Assembly: GCA_963971535.1 (NCBI GenBank)
Contig: OZ020593.1
Location: 14,475,904 to 14,539,903, forward strand
Origin: Notolepis coatsorum
Taxonomy: Eukaryota; Chordata; Actinopteri; Aulopiformes; Paralepididae
Reading direction: 5' to 3'
Length of the DNA: 64,000 nt
Below, one piece after another: positions 1 through 8,596 of this stretch; position 1 is the stretch's first letter, and the number at the start of each line of letters is the position of its first letter. Under the pieces are notes generated by a model, which was given only the letters and a program-made list of their open reading frames with translations, was not told the origin of the DNA and did no database searches. The position numbers and the translations under genes were made by a program.

Positions 1-679
1 TTGATCTCACAACTTTATAGTTCTTCAGAGTAACAGATCGGCCCTTAAGGTGGCAGCAGGGATCCTTCTGAGTGCGGAGGAGAGGTCAACGAGGGCATGT
101 TTAACAACAGGAAACAGAGCCGTGTCGCTTCCTGAACCTACCAGGAGGTCATGGCCACGGAGTTGCAACACAGTTCACATATTCATGAGTTGAAAGAGAT
201 GTCCAAAACTTTTTCAGGGTATCTGCGGGGTATTAAAAAGTATTAAATAATACTTTAATAATTCATTCTCAATTTAAGGCCTTGAAAGTTATTAAAAAGT
301 CTTGTATTTCATTTGCACAGGTATTACATTTTTTGGGGGGGCAGTCTGGCTGTTGGGAAATGAAATAATATTAAATGATTATATAAATATATGAAATGTT
401 TTTGTATCCAAGTTTTTTTTTGCAGGGCTACTGGGAGCTTGGTGCGTCTGACGAGAGCTTGTATGGAACACATGCTAATTTAAATGGGCAGTGCAGCTAG
501 TATGGTCGTGAAATTGGTATTAGATTTAGCTCTTAAGTGGTATTAAAAAGGTCTTAAAAAAGTCTTAAATTGAACTTGTTGAAACCTGCAGACACCCTGT
601 TTTTAAAAACAATTAATTGAACACATCGTTGCGACTCATGTACTCATGGTTTCACTTTTACAACCTGTGTGTTTTTCAG
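1..679. other. Intron upstream of the first visible thop1 exon
   Basis: No coding exon is visible here. The stretch is the end of an intron whose upstream exon lies outside the window. It contains one short DNA transposon (215-599) and ends in a good acceptor, gtttttcag at 671-679. The first 200 bases show nothing I can assign. Confidence 0.6.
215..599. mobile_element. Short non-autonomous DNA transposon (hAT-like MITE)
   Basis: The left end reads CAGGGTATCTGCGGG. The right end, reverse complemented, reads CAGGGTGTCTGCAGG, so the terminal inverted repeats match at 13 of 15 positions. The inside is AT-rich, with repeated attaaaaagt-type motifs, and has no open frame. CAGGG ends are typical of hAT/Charlie-type elements. 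I cannot see a clean 8-bp target duplication, so the superfamily is an inference. Confidence 0.55.
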
Positions 680-815
680 GTCAACACGGCCATCCTCGAA
701 CAGCTGATCGTGCTGAGGGCGAAGGTCGCCCACCTATTGGGTTTCAGTAGCCACGCGGACTATGTGCTGGAGATGAACATGGCCAAGAATGCAAACAATG
801 TGTCTAGCTTTCTAG
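680..815 (+). CDS. thop1: thop1-like thimet oligopeptidase, first exon in window (internal)
   Basis: The exon encodes about 45 residues of an M3-family zinc oligopeptidase, starting VNTAILEQL and including the family-typical stretch [18 protein letters not shown]. By length to the zinc motif it begins near residue 250 of the roughly 690-residue family, so the N-terminal third is outside the window. The acceptor is tttttcag|gtc and the donor is ctag|gtatac. The exon ends in phase 1, and the spare G completes an Asp codon with the next exon. The protein cleaves short peptides (mostly under about 17 residues) in the cytosol and in the extracellular space. The close paralogue neurolysin (nln) is the main alternative. 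[16 protein letters not shown] and later blocks favour THOP1. Confidence 0.85.
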
Positions 816-983
816 GTATACATGACCCCACTCCCCTTTGACCTCACTCCCCTATGATGATCTCACTCCCACCGACTGGGATTTTCTGGACTTGACCCTG
901 AATCCAACTCCTGCTCTTATTGCAGTTGAGTCGACAAAACACATCCCAACGTTCCAAGTGGGTTTATTATACTGGCCAACAGA

Positions 984-1645
984 GATTCGATTAGATTAAA
1001 ATGTATTGTCATCATATACACAGCACAAGTACAGTACAACCAAAAGACGTTTGGCATCCAACCAGAGTGCAAATGTAACAGTAAAGTGCTACAGTAATAT
1101 ACAATGTACAGGTGATTAAACTGGATATAACATATATAAATTAGTACCACTGAGTAATAGTGCTAATCAGATGTATGTACAGAGTTGTAGTATTAATATG
1201 TGCACATATAAAGAAAGATAAAGAACCGGCTCAGTGGCCTCGTGGGTAGAGTGTCCGCCCTGAGTTCGGGAGGCTGGGAGTTCAAGCCCCGGCCGAGTCA
1301 TACCAAAGAAGACTATTTAAAATGGTACCCATAGCCTCCCTGCTTGACACTCAGCATCAAGGGTTGGTTTGGGGGGGAAGTCCTTGCGACATACTGTACT
1401 AGCGTCATGTCCAAAGGGGTGTACTTGTACATCAAGCTGCCTCACGCTACGGAAACAGGAGATAGGCTCCTGCCCCATGTGCCGTTACGGCTCGAGAACC
1501 ATTGGTTCTCAAAGGCAAACTTCTATATAAAGAAAGACACTGGTAGTAAGTCATACTGGCCACTGGCCAGCAGCGTAACTAGTAAGAGTAGGTAAGGGAT
1601 ATGTACAGATATAGATAGTATCTACAGACGTGTAAAAAGGATTAT
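984..1645 (-). repeat. LINE 3'-end-like repeat, family III, split by a SINE
   Basis: The block starts with gattagattaaaatgtattg, followed by cagcacaagtacagtacaa and, further right, gtaagtcatactggcc. The same ordered sequence recurs at 17358, 19620, 29162 and 32698, and in the opposite orientation at 29765. The A/T-rich short-period end at the left suggests the 3' end of the retroelement lies there, giving minus-strand orientation (inference). A SINE at 1219-1524 interrupts it, and the family sequence resumes exactly after the SINE. Confidence 0.6.
1219..1524 (+). mobile_element. tRNA-derived SINE (family C) with 13-bp target duplication
   Basis: The head at about 1226-1300 resembles a tRNA. 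It has an A-box-like tggcctcgtgggtagagtg and a B-box-like gggagttcaagcccc, the two parts of an internal RNA polymerase III promoter. It is followed by the shared body cgagtcataccaaag. The 13-bp sequence atataaagaaaga occurs on both sides (1206-1218 and 1525-1537), the mark of LINE-assisted insertion. The host repeat is continuous once the insert is removed. It is not a functional tRNA gene. Confidence 0.8.
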
Positions 1646-1756
1646 ATGCCTTTTTTTTTTTTTTTGCTCGTACGTACACTCGACATGACTGTAAATTAGT
1701 TGCCTTTCGAATTAAATGAAAGATTTGAAATGAAATCTCATCGTCTTATTTCACAG

Positions 1757-2123
1757 ACGAGTTCTACGAGAAATTGAAGCCCGTGGGGGAGAAGGAGAGG
1801 AAGTACATCCTGGCTCTGAAGAAGAGGGAGTGTCTGATGAAGGGCCAACCCTTTGACGGACGGATCAACGCCTGGGACATGCCATACTACATGAACCACG
1901 TGGAGCGGGTCAAGTTCGCCGTGGACAAGGACAAGCTGATCGAGTACTTCCCGCTGGAGGTGGTGACAGCGGGGCTCCTCGGCATCTACCAGGACCTGCT
2001 GGGCCTCACCTTCACGCGGGCGCAAGACGCCGCCGCGTGGCACGAGAACGTCAGCCTCTACTCCGTCCGGGACGCGGACACGGGCGAGGAGATCGGACAG
2101 TTCTACATGGACCTGCATCCCAG
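1757..2123 (+). CDS. thop1: thop1-like thimet oligopeptidase, second exon in window
   Basis: This 367-nt exon continues the frame (D from the split codon, then EFYEKLKPVGEKER) into the helical wall of the peptidase. It contains FDGRINAWDMPYYM, EYFPLEVVTAGLLGIYQ and DLLGLTF, all characteristic of the M3A family and closer to THOP1 than to neurolysin. It ends FYMDLHP plus two bases of an Arg codon (phase 2). The acceptor is tttcacag|acg and the donor is cccag|gtggcg. The donor lies at the start of a 35-bp minisatellite that repeats near-identical donor sequence about 37 times. The exon is much richer in G and C than the flanking introns. Confidence 0.9.
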
Positions 2124-3439
2124 GTGGCGTATATTAAAGCTGGGGTGGGCGACTTCCGAGGTAGCGTATTAAAGCTGGGGTGGGCGACTTCCGAGGTAGC
2201 GTATTAAAGCTGGGGTGGGCAACTTCCGAGGTAGCGTATTAAAGCTGGGGTGGGCGACTTCCGAGGTAGCGTGTTAAAGCTGGGGTGGGCGACTTCCGAG
2301 GTAGCGTATTAAAGCTGGGGTGGGCGACTTCCGAGGTAGCGTGTTAAAGCTGCGGTGGGCGACATCCGAGGTAGCGTATTAAAGCTGGGGTGGGCGACTT
2401 CCGAGGTAGCGTATTAAAGCTGGAGTGGGCGACTTCCGAGGTAGCGTATTAAAGCTGGGGTGGGCGACATCCGAGGTAGCGTATTAAAGCTGGGGTGGGC
2501 GACATCCGAGGTAGTGTATTAAAGCTGGGGTGGGCAACTTCCGAGGTGGCGTATTAAAGCTGGGATGGGCGACTTTTGAGGTAGCGTATTAAAGCTGGGG
2601 TGGGCGACTTCCGAGGTGGCGTATTAAAGCTGGAGTGGGCAACATCCGAGGTAGCGTATTAAAGCTGGGGTGGGCGACTTCCCAGGTGGCGTATTAAAGC
2701 TGGGGTGGGCGACTTCCGAGGTAGCGTATTAAAGCTGGAGTGGGCAACATCCGAGGTAGCGTATTAAAGCTGGGGTGGGCGACTTCCGAGGTAGCGTATT
2801 AAAGCTGGAGTGGGCGACTTCCCAGGTAGCGTATTAAAGCTGGGGTGGGCGACTTCCGAGGTAGCGTATTAAAGCTGGAGTGGGCGACTTCCGAGGTAGC
2901 GTATTAAAGCTGGAGTGGGCGACTTCCGAGGTAGCGTATTAAAGCTGGAGTGGGCGACTTCCCAGGTAGCGTATTAAAGCTGGGGTGGGCGACTTCCGAG
3001 GTAGCGTATTAAAGCTGGAGTGGGCGACTTCCGAGATAGCGTATTAAAGCTGGAGTGGGCAACTTCCGAGGTAGCGTATTAAAGCTGGGGTGGGCGACTT
3101 CCCAGGTGGCGTATTAAAGCTGGGGTGGGCGACTTCCGAGGTAGCGTATTAAAGCTGGGGTGGGCGACATCCCAGGTAGCGTATTAAAGCTGGGGTGGGC
3201 GACATCCCAGGTGGCGTATTAAAGCTGGGGTGGGCGACTTCCGAGGTAGCGTATTAAAGACAAGGTAGCGTATTAAAGCTGGGGTGGGCGACTTCCGAGG
3301 TGGCGTATTAAAGCTGGGGTGGGCGACTTCCCAGGTGGCGTATTAAAGCTGGGGTGGGCAACTTCCCAGGTGGCGTATTAAAGCTGGGGTGGGCGACATC
3401 CGAGGTAGCGTATTAAAGCTGGAGTGGGCAACTTCCGAG
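2124..3439. repeat. 35-bp minisatellite starting at the exon donor, about 37 copies
   Basis: The unit is 35 bp, with core gtattaaagctggggtgggc followed by gacttccgaggtagc. It starts at the first intron base after the exon ending at 2123 and runs without spacers for about 1.3 kb. Units vary at a few positions (tccgag/tcccag, gtagcg/gtggcg, gcgac/gcaac). One incomplete unit lies near 3246-3270. Several units contain cccaggtggcg, identical to the real donor cccag|gtggcg. The last unit ends ccgag|gtaaga at 3440, a stronger donor than the annotated one. Confidence 0.95.
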
Positions 3440-3440
3440 G

Positions 3441-3545
3441 TAAGACCAAGACTTGGACTCGGACTAGGGTAATGGGGACTCGACGCAGGCTCTTCTTTGG
3501 TGACTCGGACTTGAACACTCGAGACTCGAGACTCGACCTCGAGAT
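3441..3545. repeat. Degenerate GACTCG-rich short repeat
   Basis: Right after the minisatellite come imperfect repeats of gactcgga, gactcgag and related words. They are low-complexity derivatives with no open frame. They resemble dispersed teleost repeat sequence, but the family cannot be named from this piece. Confidence 0.45.
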
Positions 3546-4029
3546 TTAGTGAGAATCTCATCAAATATGACCAAAATGGTTCTAAAAAACTTCTTTTCCC
3601 CGCTTTAAAGAGCTGTTTCTGTAAAGTAATTGCTCAGGGATGCACAGCTCTGGGGCCACAGCGGAGGCTGATTCACTATCCTACCCTTCAGTGGACTTCA
3701 TTTTTCAGCTTTGAAATTGGTCTGTGGCATCAGTCGGTTTTTAATTTTTTTATAAAGTGTGACTAATAATACCATTAGGAGGAATGACTAGAGCTCTATA
3801 TCCCTGCGACGGTTCAGCGATTATTATGGCATTTACACAAGCAGAACCAGTTAATATGCAATTACTATTTAGTCTTCACTCTGATGTCCCGTGGTGATGG
3901 CCATGATGATGTGATCCTCTCTACGTCGCCCCCATACTTCAGATGGATCCGAACGGAATACATACTCATGTGCAAACGGATATTGACTGATATTTTTAGC
4001 TCCGAGCCTTGACATTTAGCCTTTATCCC
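3546..4029. other. Intron sequence, nothing recognised
   Basis: This is ordinary intron sequence of about 480 bases. I see no exon, no repeat I can match elsewhere in the window and no strong inverted repeat. Confidence 0.5.
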
Positions 4030-4915
4030 ATTGTCATACTAACGCTCGTTTTCCTATGCTTTTTCTTTTGCTGTTGTTGTTGTTGTTGTTGTTGTTCTTA
4101 GCTCTATCCTATTTAAATATTTCAGTACCCCAGTTGCTATTGCATGTACATATTTGTGTTTTATTACACGTATATGCACATACATACCAACTATTTCGCC
4201 TGTTTTATTCTCCACCCATCGATCATCCATAGCAACACTACTATCACCCACATCCAAGAAGGGAGATCCCCCCTTGAACGGCCCTTCTAAGTTTTCTCTC
4301 CTCCACATCGCCCGTGGTGCTTTTTTCCTACTGCTAGGTCTTTAGCGAGTTTTTCCTTACCTTCGCCGGTGTATGTCTGGGAGTGTCGTTTTGGATTTCA
4401 TGATGGGTTTTTTGTTCTTGATTTATTGTGATTAGGGATGTCCGATATTATCGGCCTACCGATATTATCTGCCGATATTGGCATAAAAATGTGATATCGG
4501 AAAATATCGGTATCGGTTTAAAAAAAATACTCTTTTAATTTCTTTTATTTTTTTACATTTATTTCACCTTATTTACCCAGGCAAGCAAGTAAGAACAAAT
4601 TATTATTTTATTTATTGTCAAAGTATGCATAATGTTGTGTTAATTACACGACAAGAGATATGTAATGTTAATTACCTGAAATTATTCAGTTTTTTTGGGG
4701 GGGGGGGACCCTGCATATATCGGTATCGGTTGATATCGGTATCGGAAATTAAGAGTTGGACAATATCGGTATCGGTAAAAAAGCCAATATCGAGCATCCC
4801 TACTTGTGATGTTTCTTCTCGACTTGTTTAAAGAAGACTTGTCCGAGCCCAAGGGGACATTAGACGTGTGATTGTGGTCTTTTACAAATACATTTGATTT
4901 GAATTTGATTTGATG
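4030..4915 (+). mobile_element. LINE 3' end, family IV, with GATTT tail, interrupted by a hAT MITE
   Basis: It contains catccaagaagggagatccc, gagtttttccttaccttcgc and, near the end, gacttgtttaaagaagactt, then a tail of ttgatttgaatttgatttgat. The same words occur in the same order at 25930-26440, so this is a dispersed retroelement 3' end. An insert at 4433-4802 splits it. The other copy shows the uninterrupted sequence at the matching place (near 26330). Confidence 0.7.
4433..4802. mobile_element. hAT-type MITE with 8-bp target duplication (7 of 8)
   Basis: The ends are TAGGGATGtccgat and ...gagCATCCCTA, so the eight terminal bases are perfect inverted repeats. Inside there are many tatcgg/ccgata words arranged as inverted pairs. 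The flanks are attgtgat (4425-4432) and cttgtgat (4803-4810), 7 of 8 matching. The host repeat copy at 26,330 lacks the insert and acts as an empty site. Confidence 0.8.
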
Positions 4916-4945
4916 CCTGTCCACCGCTCTGTCTCACACCACCAG

Positions 4946-5147
4946 GGAGGGGAAGTATGGCCACGCGGCCTGCTTTGGGCTCCAGCCCGGCTGCCTCGGG
5001 CCCGACGGCAAGCGCAGGCTGCCGGTAGCGGCTATGGTGGCGAACTTCACCAAACCCAGGAAGGGCTGGGCCTCTCTGCTCCAACACCACGAAGTGGAGA
5101 CCTACTTCCACGAGTTCGGCCACGTCATGCACGAACTGTGCTCTAAG
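4946..5147 (+). CDS. thop1: thop1-like thimet oligopeptidase, zinc-site exon (third in window)
   Basis: This exon carries the catalytic zinc motif HEFGH (codons from 5109). Its two histidines bind zinc and its glutamate activates water; they correspond to the His473, Glu474 and His477 of mammalian THOP1. Before it lie [17 protein letters not shown] and MVANFTKP, strongly conserved THOP1 blocks. The acceptor is accaccag|gga and the donor is ctaag|gtaggc, ending in phase 0 after HVMHELCSK. The last 30 coding bases plus gta are tandemly repeated beyond the donor (5151-5180 and 5770-5799), and a transposon sits between the second and third copies. Only the first donor gives a normal-length protein when joined to the next exon. 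Confidence 0.92.
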
Positions 5148-5183
5148 GTAGGCCACGTCATGCACGAACTGTGCTCTAAGGCA
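5118..5183 (+). repeat. 33-bp duplication of the exon end and donor (copies 1 and 2)
   Basis: The unit starts ggccacgtcatgcacgaact and ends gtgctctaaggta. Copy 1 (5118-5150) is the true exon end, copy 2 follows at 5151, and a third copy lies at 5770-5799 beyond the inserted transposon. The unit is 33 bp, a multiple of three, so use of a later donor would repeat 11 residues in frame. The transposon has removed the GT after copy 2 (ctctaag|gcaggg), while copy 3 keeps ctaag|gtgggc. Confidence 0.9.
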
Positions 5184-5759
5184 GGGGTTCCCAAACTTTT
5201 CAGGCCGGGGCCCAGAAAATAAGGCGTCAGAGAGCCGCGGCCCAATGCACATCGTCTGGGTTTTTTTTTTTTTTTTTTTTGCCAGGCGCCCGACTTTTTT
5301 AAGCCAAATATCACTTCAATCCTATTAAGTTAGTTCAAGTTAGTTATTCATTTATATGTGCTATTTATGAGAGGGCTAACTTGTATAATGGTAATAATAA
5401 TAGCCTCATTAAAATACTATTGTTGCTTCGGTTGTTTTCAGCGTTTTATGTGCATAATCTGTTATTTAGTTTGAAATGTTCGTTGAAATAAGTAGATTTT
5501 TCGTTTTTGTTTATTTATTAAGTTAATATAAAACCATATAGTCACATTTTAGAATACAATAGAATAGAATTTTAGAATACAACTAGAAACACTATCCTGG
5601 CCTGCTTCTAAGTTCAGTGGCCTGACAAAAAAAATTAAATAAAAAAATAAAAAATAAAAAAAGATTTTTTTTTTTTTTTTTTTTTTAATCATCTCGCGTC
5701 CCATCCGTGGCTGCTCGCGGCCCACCTTTGGGTCGCGACCCCGACTTTGGGAACCACTG
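5182..5759. mobile_element. hAT (Charlie-like) MITE with perfect 8-bp target duplication
   Basis: The left end is CAGGGGTTCCCAAA. The right end, reverse complemented, is CAGTGGTTCCCAAA, so the 14-bp inverted repeats differ at one base. The flanks ctctaagg (5174-5181) and ctctaagg (5760-5767) are identical 8-mers and fit the nTCTAnnn preference of hAT elements. The interior has G/C-rich ends, poly-T and poly-A stretches and no transposase frame. The insertion disrupts a duplicated copy of the thop1 exon donor. Confidence 0.92.
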
Positions 5760-5769
5760 CTCTAAGGTA

Positions 5770-5799
5770 GGCCACGTCATGCACGAACTGTGCTCTAAG
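5770..5799 (+). repeat. Third copy of the thop1 exon-3 end
   Basis: These 30 bases are identical to 5118-5147 and are followed by gtgggc, a possible donor. They lie on the far side of the hAT insertion. There is no acceptor directly upstream, so this is a displaced copy and not a separate exon. Confidence 0.85.
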
Positions 5800-5978
5800 G
5801 TGGGCCACTCTCTTGAGGAGGTTATAAACAATTGATTCGACTATTCTTATCGCATTGTATGGTCGTGGGAATGATATTACTAGGTAATTATTTTGCTTGT
5901 TTCTAGAGCATACAGCCAATGGATACAGTATTAAAGCATCGCGCTCTATGTCTGTTGAAGAGACATAGAGCATGCAGC

Positions 5979-6345
5979 CAAGGGATACCCACCCCTCCTA
6001 CCCAACCCCCACCCCACCTACCCAACCTCCTCCAATGTAAAGTTTCTACGTCAAATGTATATACTCTCTTTTCTGGACTCTTTTTGTATCACAAACAGTA
6101 CTGTATTTGCAAATCTGGTATGTCATAAATGTATAGATGTAGCAGTACTGTCTATCTGTATGTCGTGTATGTCATGTTATGTTATGATGAATTGAAAATG
6201 GGGGACCCTGATGTAAACAAGACGAAAGTCTTTCTCTGGTCTGCAGCATCCCCTTAACAATTGTGTGTATTGAGCTGTAATGTATTGTACCCATTCTGCA
6301 ATCTGTTAATAAAATGTTCAATCAATGAATCAATCAATCAACAAC
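5979..6345 (+). mobile_element. L2-like LINE 3' end, family I, with AATC tail
   Basis: It reads cctacccaacccccacccc, then gaattgaaaatgggggaccc, ctttctctggtctgcag, cattctgcaatctgttaata and a tail of caatcaatcaatc. The same string follows the reverse transcriptase frame at 24.0-24.7 kb, which identifies the parent element. It is a 5'-truncated copy with no coding part. Confidence 0.8.
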
Positions 6346-6525
6346 TTGTTCATTCATAGAGCATACAGCTAATGGATACAGTATTAACAACTTGGTCATT
6401 CATAGCGCATACAGCTAATGGATACAGTATTAACAACTTGTTAATTCATAGAGCATACAGCTAATGGATACAGTATTAACGACTTGTTAATTCATAGAGC
6501 ATACAGCTAATGGATACAGTATTAA
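6346..6525. repeat. 46-bp tandem repeat, four copies
   Basis: The unit is about 46 bp: catagagcatacagctaatg followed by gatacagtattaacaacttg and ttaatt. It is repeated four times with a few substitutions. A related piece (gagcatacagccaatggata) lies at 5907, on the other side of the LINE tail, so the LINE may have landed in or beside an older array. Confidence 0.8.
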
Positions 6526-6764
6526 CAATGTGTCTATTTTATGTCTGCACTTTATGCATTGCTTTTATTTTGTCAATTCTCTGCTCATTTTATTCCCGTC
6601 TATATTTATGCCAATTTTATGCTCATTTTATGCCCATGTCTATTTTATTGCCGTGGCCGTGTGGAACTTGAACTTGATTTATGTCTACATCACTGCTGTG
6701 GAGCACTGGGCTACACTTCTTGTATGAAAGGTACAAATAAAGTTTATAATTTTTTTCCCGCTAG

Positions 6765-6951
6765 ACCACATTTTGTGACTTCAGTGGCACCCTGGTGGAG
6801 ACGGACTTCGTGGAGGTTCCTTCTCAGACGCTGGAGAACTGGGTCTGGGAGAAGGAGCCTCTCCGGAGGATGTCTGGCCACTACAAGGACGGGAGTCCCA
6901 TCCCCGACAAGCTGCTCAACAACCTCATCGCTTCCAGAGTGGCCAACACCG
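6765..6951 (+). CDS. thop1: thop1-like thimet oligopeptidase, fourth exon in window
   Basis: The exon begins [20 protein letters not shown] and carries the third zinc ligand, the glutamate in DFVEVPSQ (Glu502 in mammalian THOP1), followed by [19 protein letters not shown]. The family normally has SQMLENW; here Met is Thr, a conservative change outside the zinc sphere. The [11 protein letters not shown] and HYKDGSPI wording is slightly closer to neurolysin, the rest to THOP1. The acceptor is cccgctag|acc and the donor is acaccg|gtgaga, ending in phase 1. A tandem duplication of roughly 675 bp starts about 10 bases beyond the donor. Confidence 0.9.
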
Positions 6952-6961
6952 GTGAGACGCC

Positions 6962-7241
6962 AACGTGGTTTTAAATGGAAAGAAAGATGCCAATGCGCGC
7001 AATTATGTTCACGTGAGTTTAGACTGGGGTTGGGTACCGTTCACATTTTTAACCGGTACCAGTACCAGTTCCTGGAATTCGGTATCGGTAACCAGCTGTA
7101 CCTTTTTCCGATACTTAACTCTCTCTATAATAACAAGAATTGTAATTGCAATTGTAAAAGATGAGTCCAAACTTAGAACATTTTGTAATTCATTGTTGTA
7201 ACACACAACACAAAATAAATCACATGATCATGTATTATGTT
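6962..7241. repeat. First copy of a tandem duplication containing a truncated hAT MITE
   Basis: The sequence from acgtggttttaaatgg through gtttagactggggttgggt to catgatcatgtattatg matches 7636-7948 with few changes. It includes the left part of the MITE annotated at 7697-8225, cut off by the SINE at 7245. The arrangement suggests that a segment of about 675 bp was tandemly duplicated, or that SINE insertion was followed by unequal exchange. Confidence 0.7.
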
Positions 7242-7244
7242 TTT

Positions 7245-7632
7245 TTTATATTTTTTCCTCCTTTTTCCGTTTTTCTCCCATCCCAATGTTAGTCATTATG
7301 CCAATTCCCAATCCCCTTCCTGGTCGTTGCGTGCTCTGCCCCCCTACCGTCGGTCCGGGAGGGCGGAGACTATCACATGCTTCCTCCGACACATGTGTAG
7401 CTAGCCCACCTCTTTTTTTCACCTGGCAGCGCGGACTCTCACTGGGAGAGTGTAACGTGTGGAAGGTCACACTACCTCTCTTAGATCCTTCCCTTGCTGT
7501 GCAGGCCTCTAACACTGCCCACCCTCTAACACTGCCAATTGTGTTAGTATGGACGGTCGGCCAACCCGGAAGCACCACAGCTGGATTCGATCCCACTGTC
7601 TCTGTGGTGGTAGACAGACGCTTAGCCGCCCA
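7245..7632 (-). mobile_element. tRNA-derived SINE family A, minus strand
   Basis: Reading the minus strand gives the family-A body: tgggcggctaag near 7632, then an insert-specific middle and finally gggatgggagaaaaacgg at the 3' end near 7265. The plus strand shows its complement (ccgtttttctcccatccc). It matches the copies at 46134, 47898 and 60280. It separates the two copies of the tandem duplication described beside it. Confidence 0.65.
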
Positions 7633-7696
7633 CCAACGTGGTTTTAATGGAAAGAAAGATGCCAATGCACGCAATTATGTTCAAGGGAGTTTAGAC

Positions 7697-8225
7697 TGGG
7701 GTTGGGTACCGTTCACATTTTGAACCGGTACCAGTACCAGTTCCTGGAATTCGGTATCGGTAACCAGCTGTACCTTTTTCCGATACTTAACTCTCTCTAT
7801 AATAAATAACAAAACATTTTATTGCAGTTGTAAAAGATAAGTCCAAACTTCTCAATTTCAACATTGTTATTTATTTAGAACATTTTGTAATTCATTGTTG
7901 TAACACACCAAACAAAATAAATCGCATGATCATGTATTATGTTTTTAAATGTTTAAATATCAACATTATCTGGCCATCCTCAGTAAATATTATCAAACTC
8001 CTCTGACCTCGTCTGATTTTTCCAAAGACTCAAGAGACGGGACAGTAATATATATATATATTTGTGGAAAAGGCTCCCTCTTGTCTAGTAATAATATTAC
8101 ACTCTTATACTAAACATGTAAAGGTACAGAAATTTGGTACAGATTGATCTAGCATGAATTGGTACTCTAGTAGTACCGATTTAATTCAGTCTTTTCCCTT
8201 AATACGAGTTCAGTACCCAACCCTA
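7697..8225. mobile_element. hAT-type MITE with perfect 8-bp target duplication
   Basis: The ends are TGGGGTTGGGTACCG and ...cagTACCCAACCCTA, an inverted repeat with one or two mismatches. The flanking 8-mers gtttagac (7689-7696 and 8226-8233) are identical. The inside holds ggtaccagtacc-type words and an atatatatata run. A related element is at 45587-45928. No transposase is encoded. Confidence 0.88.
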
Positions 8226-8419
8226 GTTTAGACGTTGTAGAAGATGAGACTATTTTGTTATATCTTGTATCTCCCATGCGCTGGATCTCCTCTACGTAAA
8301 TATTATCGTGGATACTTTGACATTTTGAATTTTTGTTGGATATTGTTCTTTAACAGACATTTGTTACACTGTTTGGAAAAAGGTTTGTACGTTTGTCCTT
8401 CCGTTTCCCTGAAATGCCA

Positions 8420-8466
8420 TGTTAGCATCGTTAGCATTGTCAGCATTGTTAGCATTGTTAGCATTC
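8420..8466. repeat. 9-bp tandem repeat
   Basis: Five units of gttagcatt/gtcagcatt lie in a row. It is a minor low-complexity array inside the intron. Confidence 0.8.
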
Positions 8467-8596
8467 CTCTTTGAAGCCATAGGGTACAACCAATGGGTAC
8501 CACTACAACGTATGATGTATATTGTGCCAGTTAGGGTACCTTGTGTATACTGCACGTTGTGTATACTGTTTACTTTTACTCGTACTCAAAGTATAC

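Noticed and set aside
1226-1300. tRNA gene
   Set aside because: A and B box-like sequence is present, but it is followed by a SINE body and flanked by a 13-bp target duplication.
2124-3439. CRISPR-like array of 35-bp repeats
   Set aside because: Units are head to tail with no spacers, in an intron of an animal gene. It is a minisatellite.
7246-7723. Overlapping frames of about 140 codons on both strands
   Set aside because: They run across a SINE and into a hAT MITE, so they are not a gene.
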